64,000 bases of DNA. It comes from Azospirillum sp. TSH58. Its GTDB lineage: Bacteria > Pseudomonadota > Alphaproteobacteria > Azospirillales > Azospirillaceae. A program made the translations under genes and the position numbers. The DNA lies in contig NZ_CP022369.1 in assembly GCF_003119115.1 (NCBI RefSeq), positions 434,001 through 498,000 on the forward strand, read 5' to 3'. The notes under the pieces were generated by a model. It saw only the letters and a list, made by a program, of their open reading frames with translations. It was not told the origin of the DNA and did no database searches. How positions within the stretch are numbered: the first letter of the stretch is position 1; every line of letters starts with the position of its first letter. Positions 1 to 8,053 of this stretch are shown piece after piece.

Positions 1-161
1 GGAGCATTATACAAAAATACACCGGTATGTGATTAGATAAAAATGCGGCCGCCTAAAGGATAGGCATCGGCGTATGCCTTGAGGCAGAGCTGTCAGTCCT
101 ATCATAAACCGTCTCTACTGCTTTCCCGCACTCCATCCGGAAAAACCCCTTCCTGTGAAAA

Positions 162-398
162 TCAATTTTCACTCCTGCAGGCTCGCAGAACTTTTTTGAG
201 CAATTGTTTTGCTTCCCAGCGCTGGATTATATTTCCTTGGCGCAGCACCATCTCGGCGTAATTCTTCGCCATAGAGGAAAAACACAGGATGCCTTCTTTT
301 TGGGCAGCCTCGTCGGAGCATGCATACTGAGCCTGACGGAGGCATAAGTAAGCGGTCCGGCACCCATCGAGCGCTATGCTTGGCGGAAAATCGACCAT
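162..398 (-). CDS. hypothetical protein, 78 aa
   Basis: I do not recognise this protein. The translation is mostly helical and natural-looking, with several Cys and a basic C-terminal tail (motif AKQLLKKVLRACRSEN), unlike the Arg/Pro/Ala-rich shadow frames seen elsewhere. I chose the ATG at 396-398 because a GAGG-type ribosome binding site sits about 8 bases upstream; a TTG at 429-431 would add 11 residues. It lies in the lower-GC left end, next to insertion sequences, and may be the C-terminal remnant of a larger gene. Confidence 0.35.
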   Translation of the reverse strand: MVDFPPSIALDGCRTAYLCLRQAQYACSDEAAQKEGILCFSSMAKNYAEMVLRQGNIIQRWEAKQLLKKVLRACRSEN

Positions 399-984
399 CG
401 TGCCGAGCCTCGTAGAAGTAATATTGAACAAATTTTGCGCAAGATAACCAGGATGGTGGCGAACGATTCAGCGTGATTCGCGTTTTCAGATGAGTGACCT
501 CATGATTGCTACCTCTTGAGCTGCAACGCTGACCATCGCCCCGCCGCGAACCGCTCGTGATGAGCAGCTGCCTGTGAAGGCGCCTATTCAACTCCGGCGC
601 ATCGGGTGGTTCCCGCGAAAGAGCGTCGCATGATCAGACCATAGGCACCAAGCGGTGGTCCGGCCAGGACTCGGACTCAAGAGCTATCACACCGCTCGGC
701 AGACCATCGCCGGCGAACAGATCGTCGCCATAGTCCGTTACGGGCAGGTCGCCGCTGCTCCCATCAACACCATACCGGCCCCGTCGCCCTTCATCGAGGC
801 CCTGTTCGGCGCGATCACCTGACGGCGCCGATACCGCGGTCCCGCGTGCCCACCATCCGATGTGCGACCGAATCCGATGAAGTCCAGCTGCTTTTGACGA
901 CGATCAAGGCTGCCCGTTCTCCACGCTCGCAGCATCCATATCGCGCCCGAACCACCAACCGATTCGACGGAAGCGACAGTGCCA
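399..984. other. region with no convincing gene
   Basis: Nearly 600 bases with several short overlapping open frames on both strands, none with protein-like composition or a good ribosome binding site. Together with the lower GC content and the nearby insertion sequences this looks like decayed accessory DNA. I see no RNA gene, repeat array or clear terminator. Confidence 0.4.
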
Positions 985-1140
985 ATGAATGAAGCCCAAA
1001 TCGGACTGCTGATCGTCTCGCCGCTGCTGGTCGGCATGGTTGTACTGTTGTATCGCCAGGGTGTTATGACGCGAAGCGGCGCAGCGCTCGCCGCGCTGGC
1101 TTCAGTCGGCACGGTCGCGTGGCTCTTCTTTACTCAGTAA
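985..1140 (+). CDS. small two-helix membrane protein, 51 aa
   Basis: A 51-residue frame with two hydrophobic segments: residues about 6-22 (GLLIVSPLLVGMVVLLY) and about 32-50 (GAALAALASVGTVAWLFF), separated by a short basic loop RQGVMTR. This is the pattern of a small inner-membrane protein with two transmembrane helices and, by the positive-inside rule, a cytoplasmic loop. No family is recognised. The ribosome binding site is weak. It sits just upstream of the IS6 element and may be a surviving gene of the decayed left region. Confidence 0.45.
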   Translation: MNEAQIGLLIVSPLLVGMVVLLYRQGVMTRSGAALAALASVGTVAWLFFTQ

Positions 1141-1307
1141 ATTGTATCCGTTTTCGAGATGACAACGACAGGGGGAATGGTGGTTGCCCTCGTCAGAACG
1201 CAAACACTGCCGATCGTCGTTGTGACCAGTTGTGGGAGGTGGTTAAAGCGGCGATGCCAGCGGAGATCTTCGCACCACCCTGGACAAACGGCTCAATGGG
1301 ATTTGCG

Positions 1308-2140
1308 GGCACCGTCAACTTGTTGACCCCCAGTTGCCGGGGCGGGCCGTGCGGGGTATGGGACGGCATGACGACGCGCCCCGATCCCCGCTACGCCGGC
1401 TACCGCTATCCCGCCGAGATCATTGCGATGGCGGTCTGGCTGTACTTCCGCTTTCCGCTCAGCCTGCGGATGGTCGAGGAGCTGCTGGCGGCGCGCGGCA
1501 TCACCGTGAGCTACGAGACGGTGCGCCAGTGGGCTCGGAAGTTCGGCCCCGAGATCGCCACCCGGTTGCGCCGACGGGCGCCGCGCCGGGGCGACAAGTG
1601 GCACCTCGACGAGGTGGTCCTGACCATCGGCGGCCGCAAACATCACCTGTGGCGGGCCGTCGATCAGGACGGCTTCGTGCTCGACGTGCTGGTCCAGAGC
1701 CGGCGCGATACCAAGGCGGCCAAGCGTTTGCTGCGCAAGCTGCTGAAGAAGCAGGGCCGGGCGCCGCGGGTGCTGATCACCGACAAGCTGAAGGCCTACG
1801 CCGCCAAGCGGGCGATCATGCCGGGGGTGGAGCACGGCCAGCACAAGGGACTGAACAACCGGGTCGAGAATTCCCACCAACCCACTCGTCGGCGCGAATG
1901 GCAAAGAAAGCGCTTCAAAGACCCCGCCCAGGGCCAGCGTTTCCTCGCCATTCACGACCCGATCGCCAACCTGTTTCATCTCCGCCGCGACCACAGTCCC
2001 GTCACTGACTATCGGAAGGCCCGCGCCCAGGCGTTCCAGGTCTGGGCCGAAGTCGTCGGCGCACCACTGGCGGCGTAATCCGCAGACGGTTGCCGCCCGC
2101 CGTCCTCGCTCTGCCCGGTGTTCGATAAGTTGATGGTGCC
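1308..2140 (+). mobile_element. IS6-family insertion sequence, 833 bp
   Basis: Terminal inverted repeats flank a single transposase gene: the left end 1308-1325 (GGCACCGTCAACTTGTTG) and the reverse complement of the right end 2123-2140 (GGCACCATCAACTTATCG) match at 15 of 18 positions. The length fits the family, whose members are usually about 800 bp. The 8 bases flanking each side differ, so there is no target duplication, which can arise when IS6 elements form cointegrates or recombine with each other. Confidence 0.8.
1368..2078 (+). CDS. IS6-family DDE transposase
   Basis: A 236-residue transposase. It starts MTTRPDPRYAGYRYP, then has a helix-turn-helix (about residues 25-60, SLRMVEELLAARGITVSYET) and the DDE core: first Asp in WHLDEVV (D81), second Asp in ITDKLKAY (D139), Glu in NNRVENSHQPTRRRE (E167). 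The frame is open further upstream, but an earlier start would lie outside the inverted repeats, so the ATG at 1368 is preferred. Size and motifs match IS6/IS26 relatives, which move by replicative cointegration without needing a resolvase. Confidence 0.9.
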   Translation: MTTRPDPRYAGYRYPAEIIAMAVWLYFRFPLSLRMVEELLAARGITVSYETVRQWARKFGPEIATRLRRRAPRRGDKWHLDEVVLTIGGRKHHLWRAVDQDGFVLDVLVQSRRDTKAAKRLLRKLLKKQGRAPRVLITDKLKAYAAKRAIMPGVEHGQHKGLNNRVENSHQPTRRREWQRKRFKDPAQGQRFLAIHDPIANLFHLRRDHSPVTDYRKARAQAFQVWAEVVGAPLAA

Positions 2141-2545
2141 TCCGCACCTTCTCCGCTGGCGTGTAATTCCGCCGCCGCTCCGTTCCTGTCAGAACCTCGA
2201 CCCGCTGATAAGCCATGACGTTTGCAACTCGTTTGCGTCCGCGCGATGACGCGCCACGCAAACCTCAGACGCCGGCCCCTACTTTGCCAAGGCGGTGCTT
2301 ACCGGAGGCGTACGAAGGTTGGGGTGATCCAGGAGATGATCACCGGCGCCACCCGGTTTTTCGTGCCGCACGGCGGGCCGGGGGTGATGGCGAAGGTGAT
2401 CCAGTTCCGGCCCGTGGTGGATGGGGGAATAGCGGGACGCTAAGCCCCGCTTCAAATTTGGGATACCGTGAACCGTCTCGCCAAACAGCTTTGCCTTACA
2501 CGGCGGCTCGCCCCCGTTGGAAAGCCGCCGTGACAGTCTGCGCGC
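2141..2545. other. gap between IS6 element and the hemerythrin gene
   Basis: About 400 bases without a convincing gene. A short plus-strand frame from 2336 (MITGATRFFVPHGGPG...) has an acceptable look but ends after about 35 residues and resembles nothing I know. It may be a fragment left by rearrangement. Confidence 0.35.
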
Positions 2546-3613
2546 CTATCGCCGTGAGCGCAGACCGTTACCCTTTTCCTGTGCTCTCTCACCAGCGTCA
2601 TGAGCGCTGCACGTCATGCCTTGCATGGCTCGCATGGCGATCTGGCTCATTCGCTCGCCCACTTCCATCATGGCCTGCATGTTGTCCTGCACATATCGGC
2701 TCTGCACCTCTACGAGTTGCATCGGGGTGGCGCTATGCGCAAAAGCTTGAGACGCACGTTTGCTCGTTTCAACAGACTTGTTCATCCAATCCATCCAGGC
2801 ATCAACCACCTCGCGGGTGGCGTCGGCGGTCGCCATCGGCAGGGCGGCCATAGTCTGGATGGCGGCGCGAGACGGTAGCGCCGTATCGGCGTAGCTTCTG
2901 GCCGTGCGAGTCATGGTCGAGGCCGTCTGTTGTGCCGCCTGGCCGATGAGGCCCGCCGCTTGGCGCGAGGCTTCCGTAGCGACCTCAGCTCCGGCCTGCG
3001 TCAACGTCCCACCGGTCTTCAGCGCCTGCACGCTGCCCTCCGTCATCGCTTCCGCTGGGCGCGTCAGCGCGGCACTCGCTTCACGGATGCGTTGCCTTTC
3101 AGCCTCCACGCGCTCCGCCTCCTCGCGTTCGCGGCGTGCGGCGGCACGACGTTCTTCGGCTTCGTCGCGCTTGGCTTCTTCGATCCTGGCCCGGCCAGCC
3201 TCCAGCTTCTCGGTGACTGCCTGCGCTTCTTCCTCACTCAGCGCTTTGCGCACGGCCGGCAACAGCTCTTTGCGCTCGTCGCGTACGTGCTGCTGAAAGA
3301 CCTTCTTCAGCGCCGTAACCTTTTGAGCGAAGCCATCATCGTCCTTGGGCGTACGCTCCAGGTCGGTCAGCAGCGCGCGAACCTGCTTGTTGTCGTTGAT
3401 TGCGTCCGCCACCAAGTCCTTGGTTTCTCTGTGTTTCTTTAGGACTGGGAAGAGATGTTGCTCTTCCAGACGTGCTTGAACTTCCAACTCTTCCTTCAAC
3501 TCGGCCAGCAGCTTCTCGCGGGTTTTCACCGCGCCGCTGGAGGTGTCGGACAGTTTGGCGAACAGCTCGTTTGCCTTGGCGGGACTGTTTTGAAGCAATT
3601 GCGTGATGGTCAT
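2546..3613 (-). CDS. hemerythrin-like domain fused to a coiled coil and phasin-like domain
   Basis: A 355-residue soluble protein. Residues about 1-120 resemble a hemerythrin HHE four-helix domain, with iron-ligand candidates in LEEQHLFPVLKKH and FQQHVRDERKELLP. Residues about 125-180 are a highly charged coiled coil rich in Glu, Arg and Ala. The C-terminal 100 residues resemble phasin family proteins that coat polyhydroxyalkanoate granules (pattern around ATPMQLVEVQSRYVQDNM). The ATG at 3611-3613 follows GGGAGGA by 6 bases. A role in oxygen, NO or metal sensing at granules is only inferred. It lies between two insertion sequences, so it could be transposon cargo. Confidence 0.75.
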   Translation of the reverse strand: MTITQLLQNSPAKANELFAKLSDTSSGAVKTREKLLAELKEELEVQARLEEQHLFPVLKKHRETKDLVADAINDNKQVRALLTDLERTPKDDDGFAQKVTALKKVFQQHVRDERKELLPAVRKALSEEEAQAVTEKLEAGRARIEEAKRDEAEERRAAARREREEAERVEAERQRIREASAALTRPAEAMTEGSVQALKTGGTLTQAGAEVATEASRQAAGLIGQAAQQTASTMTRTARSYADTALPSRAAIQTMAALPMATADATREVVDAWMDWMNKSVETSKRASQAFAHSATPMQLVEVQSRYVQDNMQAMMEVGERMSQIAMRAMQGMTCSAHDAGERAQEKGNGLRSRR

Positions 3614-3860
3614 CGCATCCTCCCAACCTGTCGGTGCGTCACACTTGCAGAGCAATGTTGCATCGCAACAAAAGCCCAACTCGGGAGCCCTTCAAGAGTT
3701 CCCACCTCCAACGGAGGGCGTGCCTCCCTTCGATCGAGGGCGAGGAGTGGGAAAGACCCGTCGTCGTGCCCTCCATCAGGGACTCCACCATTCTGTCCTG
3801 ATCTTGCCCCGATTCGGTGGACACCCCTGTTAAGCTCCGATGGGAGCGGGAAGGTGTCTG

Positions 3861-4184
3861 ATGACGAAGATGAGACGGTCCTTCACGGACGAGTTCAAGC
3901 GTGAGGCCGTTGCGCTGCTTGACGGCAGCGGCCGTCCCCTGGAGCATGTGGCGCGGGAGTTGGGCCTTCAGCCATCCGTGCTGCGGAACTGGCGCCGGGC
4001 GGCCCAGGGTCAACCGCCGCGCTCGCGGTCTGGCGCTCCAGCCGTGCCCGGCGCCGCCACGCCGGCCACGCCGGACGAGCAGGCGGCGGAGATTGCGCGG
4101 CTACGGCGCGAGCTCGAGCGCGCCCGGCAGGAACGCGACATTTTAAAAAAGGCCATCAGCATCTTCTCGGAAGCGCCGAGATGA
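3861..4184 (+). CDS. IS3-family OrfA, helix-turn-helix protein
   Basis: A 107-residue protein with an N-terminal helix-turn-helix (FTDEFKREAVALL, then LEHVARELGLQPSVLRNWRR), an Ala/Pro-rich linker, and a C-terminal leucine-zipper-like segment (AEIARLRRELERARQERDILKKA). This is the DNA-binding and dimerising half of the transposase. The start at 3861 (MTKMRRSF) gives the standard N-terminus. Near its end the run of six A residues followed by G (4145-4151) is a classical -1 frameshift site that would join it to OrfB. Confidence 0.9.
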   Translation: MTKMRRSFTDEFKREAVALLDGSGRPLEHVARELGLQPSVLRNWRRAAQGQPPRSRSGAPAVPGAATPATPDEQAAEIARLRRELERARQERDILKKAISIFSEAPR

Positions 4185-5041
4185 GGTTCCGTTTCGTCGA
4201 GGACCACCGGGACGAGTTCCCCGTCCGGCTCATGTGCACGGTGCTCGGGGTGTCCGCCAGTGGGTACTACGCGTGGCGTGGGCGGCCGGAAAGCGACCGG
4301 GCCGCTGCCAACCGGCAGCTTCTGGCCGAGGTCCGGCGCGTCCATGGGCGCCACCAGGGCCGCTATGGCAGCCCGCGCGTGCATGCCGCCCTACGGGCAG
4401 AGGGTGTCGCCGCCGGCCGGGGCCGGGTGGCGCGGCTGATGCGCCGGCACGGCATCCGGGGCGCGGCCGCGCGCCGATTCCGGCCTGCCACCACGGACAG
4501 CCGCCATGGCCTGCCAGTCGCCCCCGACCTGCTGGGCCAAGCGTTCCGGGTGGCCGAGCCCAACCGGGTCTGGCTTGCCGACATCACCTACCTGCCCACC
4601 GGCGAGGGCTGGCTATACCTGGCGGCGGTGCTCGACCTGGCGACCCGCAAGGTGGTGGGATGGGCCATGCGCGACCATATGCGCGCCGAGCTCGCCACAT
4701 CGGCACTGGTCATGGCCATCCAGCGCCAACGACCACCCACGGGCCTCATCCAGCATTCCGACCGCGGCAGCCAGTACGCCTCCCGGGACTACCGCGACCT
4801 GCTGCAGGCCGCCGGCATGCGGCAGTCGATGTCGCGCAAGGGCTGCTGCTATGACAACGCGCCCATGGAGAGCTTCTTCCACACCCTCAAGGTGGAGCTG
4901 GTCCACCGGACCCGGTTCGAGACCCGTGAACAGGCCCGCCGGGAGTTGTTCGCCTACATCGAGACCTACTACAATCGCCAGCGCGCCCACTCGGCCATCG
5001 GGTACATCACACCCGAGCAGGCCGAGCTACGATCCGCGTGA
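4181..5041 (+). CDS. IS3-family OrfB, DDE transposase/integrase catalytic subunit
   Basis: A 286-residue rve-type integrase core. N-terminal HTH_21-like part (VSASGYYAWRGRP, then GRYGSPRVHAALR), then the catalytic triad: Asp in WLADITYLP, Asp in IQHSDRGSQYAS, Glu in DNAPMESFFHTLK. The C-terminus holds the usual YNRQRAHSAIGYITPEQ. The frame is -1 relative to orfA and stays open back to the A6G slippery run, so a fused OrfAB transposase can be made. Start ATG overlaps the orfA stop (ATGA). Confidence 0.92.
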   Translation: MRFRFVEDHRDEFPVRLMCTVLGVSASGYYAWRGRPESDRAAANRQLLAEVRRVHGRHQGRYGSPRVHAALRAEGVAAGRGRVARLMRRHGIRGAAARRFRPATTDSRHGLPVAPDLLGQAFRVAEPNRVWLADITYLPTGEGWLYLAAVLDLATRKVVGWAMRDHMRAELATSALVMAIQRQRPPTGLIQHSDRGSQYASRDYRDLLQAAGMRQSMSRKGCCYDNAPMESFFHTLKVELVHRTRFETREQARRELFAYIETYYNRQRAHSAIGYITPEQAELRSA

Positions 5042-5135
5042 ACCCGTGTCCACCAAACCGGAGCAAGATCAGGTCGGGCCAGGCCATAATGATGGTCTTC
5101 CCATCAGCCCACTGCGTAAGGCGGCGGACCAACCA

Positions 5136-6047
5136 CTACGCAACGCCCAGGTCTCGTACCAGCCCCTGCTCCTTGGCGCGGTCCAGCAGGTTCTTCACCG
5201 ACGACCGGCTCCAGCGCAGACCGCCACGCGGCGTGCGCTGCCCCATGCCTTGCAGACGGCGCGCGATGCCGTCCAGCGTGATGCCGGGTTCGGCCCTCAC
5301 CAGCCCCGCCACCATCAACACGAGGTCATTGCTGTCGACCCGCTTGGGCGCCGGATCGAGAACGTTCTGACGAACCAGTCCCACCGCGGCCAACCGGCGC
5401 ACGGCACGGATCAGGCTGTTGGGCGTCCATGGCTTACGATCCCACGGCCGGGTCCGCCCCTGCCCCTTCAACGCACGCACGACCTGATCCCACGGTGCCG
5501 TTGGGCGCAACGCCTCGACGGTCGGCAGGAACTCCTGGGCGTGCGCGACGACCAGCTCGTCGCGGGCGGTTTCGCGGCCCTGCCGCGCCTTTTCCAGCGC
5601 CGCAGGGTCCCGTCGGCGCAGGCCAGGATTGCCGGGTTCCTTGCCCTTGGCCACCGCGGCCCTGAGCCCAGCGATCGAGCGCTCGCGGATCAGCGCCCGT
5701 TCCAGCTCGGCCGCGGCACCGAGAACCTGCAGGGCAAAGCGTCCCTGCGGGCTGGTGGTGTCGATGGGGTCGCCCAGCGACTTGAAGGCGATCCCGCGCT
5801 GCCCCAGGCCGTCGATCACCTCCAGCAGATGGAAGAGCGAGCGCGCAAGGCGGTCGATGCGCGCCACCACCAGCGTGTCGCCCCGCTTCAGGCTGGCGAG
5901 CGCCTTGGCCAGCACCGGGCGGTCGCGGTCGCCGCCCGACGCATGCTCCTCAAAAATGACCGAGCAGCCCGCCTGCTTGAGGGCGAGGATCTGCGAGTCC
6001 GTGGACTGTTCCTCGGTGGAGACGCGGGCGTAGGCGACGAGGGCCAT
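5136..6047 (-). CDS. tniR: serine recombinase (TniR-like resolvase)
   Basis: A 303-residue small serine recombinase. The N-terminus MALVAYARVSTEEQ contains the nucleophile Ser10, followed by the conserved ARIDRLARS and GRFALQVLGAAAELERALIRER segments. About 100 extra C-terminal residues with predicted winged-helix or recombinase character make it longer than classical TniR (about 200 residues). The start is the ATG at 6045-6047 with GGAGG just upstream; an open frame continues to 6410 but is not protein-like. Position downstream of tniQ on the same strand matches the tniABQR order, in which this enzyme resolves cointegrates at res. Confidence 0.85.
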   Translation of the reverse strand: MALVAYARVSTEEQSTDSQILALKQAGCSVIFEEHASGGDRDRPVLAKALASLKRGDTLVVARIDRLARSLFHLLEVIDGLGQRGIAFKSLGDPIDTTSPQGRFALQVLGAAAELERALIRERSIAGLRAAVAKGKEPGNPGLRRRDPAALEKARQGRETARDELVVAHAQEFLPTVEALRPTAPWDQVVRALKGQGRTRPWDRKPWTPNSLIRAVRRLAAVGLVRQNVLDPAPKRVDSNDLVLMVAGLVRAEPGITLDGIARRLQGMGQRTPRGGLRWSRSSVKNLLDRAKEQGLVRDLGVA

Positions 6048-6646
6048 GGGGCCTCCTGGGCGGTTCGGGCGGGAAAACGCCCGCCAGCCCCCTTTGTACA
6101 GAATGTCAGTTGATCTTATCCACCCGGATGAACATGGAGGCATGGTCTGGAACGGCGAAAACGGCACCGCCCGCCGCCCGCCCGGCCGGTCCCAGCGCGC
6201 GATAAAACGCCAGTGAGCGCCGGCTGGTCGGAGGCCGCGGAAGGCGACGAAAGCCGCACGAAACCAGCTGCGGAATGGATCCGGCGGCGGTGACAGCGGC
6301 TCTCGTTCGAAAAGGACCACTGGCAGATCAACGACATAGCAGCGAGCCAAAGGCCAACCGAGGACGCTTTTCGCATGAACTGCCCGCATTTCGCACGATC
6401 CGGTCTGCAAAACGGGGGCAGGCAGGGTGTCGAAGCCCTAGGAATCTGGCTTTTCGCACGAACCACCCGACGGCGACAGGCGACAGGGCCGCCGGGCCGC
6501 CGGGCCGCCGGGCCGCTGGCGGCATGAGCAGGAAAAGGGACTGCGATCTATAGGAAGTTATCACCACAATTTGTATCATCTTAGCGAGTCTGTCTGCCTG
6601 CACCACTACACTGCGCAAGCGCCAGAGCGTTGCCTGCACTCAACGG
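6048..6646. promoter_or_regulatory. tniQ-tniR interval, probable location of res
   Basis: About 600 bases without a credible gene between tniQ and tniR, the place where Tn5053-type elements keep the resolvase site. Visible features: three copies of a TTTCGCAYGA motif (6370-6379, 6396-6405 and 6453-6462, approximate), a hairpin CGGGCG-GGAAAA-CGCCCG near 6066-6083 in the tniR leader, and an AT-rich patch near 6550-6590. Which of these TniR binds is not known. Confidence 0.4.
6486..6517. repeat. four tandem copies of an 8-bp unit
   Basis: The unit GGGCCGCC is repeated four times without spacing (last copy ends in T). It is preceded by two CGACAG repeats. It is a GC-rich microsatellite inside the tniQ-tniR gap, likely to vary in copy number. 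Confidence 0.8.
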
Positions 6647-8053
6647 TCAAGTTTCAGTGGTGGCGCGGATATCAAAGCTCCAAAGCGGAGCCGTGTCAGT
6701 CGGGCTCCAACCGGCCCGCCCGAAGTCGGTGTAGTTGGAATAATGGACTTCCGCCTCGAGCCGCCTCCCCCCGCGGCGTGCAGCCAGCTGAACGCAACCT
6801 TCCAGAAGAACGGCGAAGAAGTCCGCCTCGGCCGTGGGCTCGACAAAAATCTCCACGAGGCGTCCGATCCACACCGTCCCGACACCGACAACCCGGCCGT
6901 CCTCAATCCCCACAGCCAGCGGCTGTTTGGTTTCAAGGATGCTTCGCCACCGAAATGCAGCGAAGTCCTGCAGCAACTCGTAGTGGTCGGGCCCTTTTCC
7001 AGAGCGGGGATGCGCGTCCAGCAGTGCCAGCAAGTCACGGCAAAAATGCCGAAGCGCAGGAAGGTCGGAACCGATGGCCGGTCGAACGCACCGGACGGGG
7101 GCGCCGAGGCGGTTGGTCGGTGATAAAAGAAGCAACGGCTTTCGTGGGCTTGGCGTGTTGCGCGCCGTTTCCTCGCAGAACCCTCTTTGATGCAGCCGCT
7201 GAAGCATCAAGGCCCTCAAGCGACCACGACAGATCGCGTTCACCCGCGCTCGGATGCTGTCCCAAACCACGGCACTCCCTATCGATCCGGACGAGGCGTT
7301 CATTGGCTGAGGAACCTGCTCGCGTGGAGCGACCTCCAAGGCGCTCATATCGGAGTCGAGTACGGACAACACGCGCGCGGCGGATGCGACTGCCCGCTCA
7401 AGCCCGATCTCCCCCGGCAGTTCGGTAATGACCTCGATGAGGGCTTGCGCGAGGAGCGCTTGCGGCGACGCGTGATCCATTCGCTCGTGCCGCAGATCAG
7501 AGCGGCACGTCACACAACACCACAGCGGCCGCCGATTTCGCCCACCAAGCACGGACAGCGGAGATTGGCACCTCCGGCAGCACGAATTGAGCCATACCTG
7601 ATGCTCTGTACAGACCCGAAACAGCGTTCCCCGCCATTGCCAGCGGACGTAGGGGACGGGGTCCGCCGCCCAGCAGCGTGGACAAAAGCGTGGGTTGCGC
7701 AGCGAGCCCGTCCACATCAATGAGATGGTCGGGGAAAAGCGTTGCGCTTGCTCGAACCGCTTGGCCGGAATTCCGGTCCGCCGTTCGAGGCGCTCCAAGA
7801 AGCGGGGCGGGACGTCCGAATCGAGATCGGCCGTGTGGCGGCCAAGGATCCTACGAAAGCCGAGAAGGAGGGAGTCCGGCCCCATCGCGTTCGCCCAAGC
7901 GTAACGGCTGAGCCAACTGCTGAGGAGTTCACCCTCAATGGGAGACGGATCCGCGGCCCAGGATTCGCTCCCCTGGTCCGGGCAGCCTTGGTCCAGCGGC
8001 TCGCAGGCGTAAACCTCATCGTGACTGACACTCGGCAACCGCTCCACCATCAA
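6647..8053 (-). CDS. tniQ: TniQ family protein with GNAT-like C-terminal extension
   Basis: A 468-residue protein. Residues about 35-200 are TniQ-like: GELLSSWLSRYAWANAM, then zinc-finger cysteines in RFCPRCW, VCTEHQVWLNSCCRRC and LWCCVTCRSDLRH. The C-terminal 140 residues (from about 325, VRPAIGSDLPALRHF) follow the secondary-structure pattern of a GNAT acetyltransferase (VGIEDGRVVGVGTVW, then VEIFVEPTAE...), but the glycine-rich acetyl-CoA loop is replaced by AEADFFAVLL. TniQ proteins choose target sites with TniA and TniB. Its ATG overlaps the tniB stop. It is longer than classical TniQ (about 405 residues). Confidence 0.85.
   Translation of the reverse strand: MMVERLPSVSHDEVYACEPLDQGCPDQGSESWAADPSPIEGELLSSWLSRYAWANAMGPDSLLLGFRRILGRHTADLDSDVPPRFLERLERRTGIPAKRFEQAQRFSPTISLMWTGSLRNPRFCPRCWAADPVPYVRWQWRGTLFRVCTEHQVWLNSCCRRCQSPLSVLGGRNRRPLWCCVTCRSDLRHERMDHASPQALLAQALIEVITELPGEIGLERAVASAARVLSVLDSDMSALEVAPREQVPQPMNASSGSIGSAVVWDSIRARVNAICRGRLRALMLQRLHQRGFCEETARNTPSPRKPLLLLSPTNRLGAPVRCVRPAIGSDLPALRHFCRDLLALLDAHPRSGKGPDHYELLQDFAAFRWRSILETKQPLAVGIEDGRVVGVGTVWIGRLVEIFVEPTAEADFFAVLLEGCVQLAARRGGRRLEAEVHYSNYTDFGRAGWSPTDTAPLWSFDIRATTET

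Larger units (their letters stand above)
3794..5076 (+). mobile_element. IS3-family insertion sequence, about 1.28 kb
   Basis: Inverted repeats at 3797-3824 and 5046-5073 match at 25 of 28 positions (left CCTGATCTTGC...GGTGGACAC). Including the tips TGT/CGA the element runs about 3794-5076. It carries orfA and orfB overlapping by four bases, with a slippery A-run at 4145-4150 before the overlap, the usual IS3 arrangement. No target-site duplication is visible. It separates the hemerythrin gene from the tni module. Confidence 0.85.

Noticed and set aside
80..200. left terminal repeat of the tni transposon near the TGTCAGTCC at about position 91
   Set aside because: Only TGTC matches the right tip and the five bases before it are not the GCGGG expected from the right flank. 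A TGTC at 6111-6120 was rejected for the same reason.
4506..6113. 535-codon plus-strand frame across the IS3 orfB and resolvase genes
   Set aside because: Starts inside orfB in another frame, spans the IS boundary, and is rich in Pro, Thr, Arg and Ser without motifs. The real genes are orfB (plus) and the recombinase (minus).
6486..6517. CRISPR array
   Set aside because: Four 8-bp units in direct contact without spacers are a microsatellite. No CRISPR-like repeat-spacer pattern or cas gene was seen in the window.
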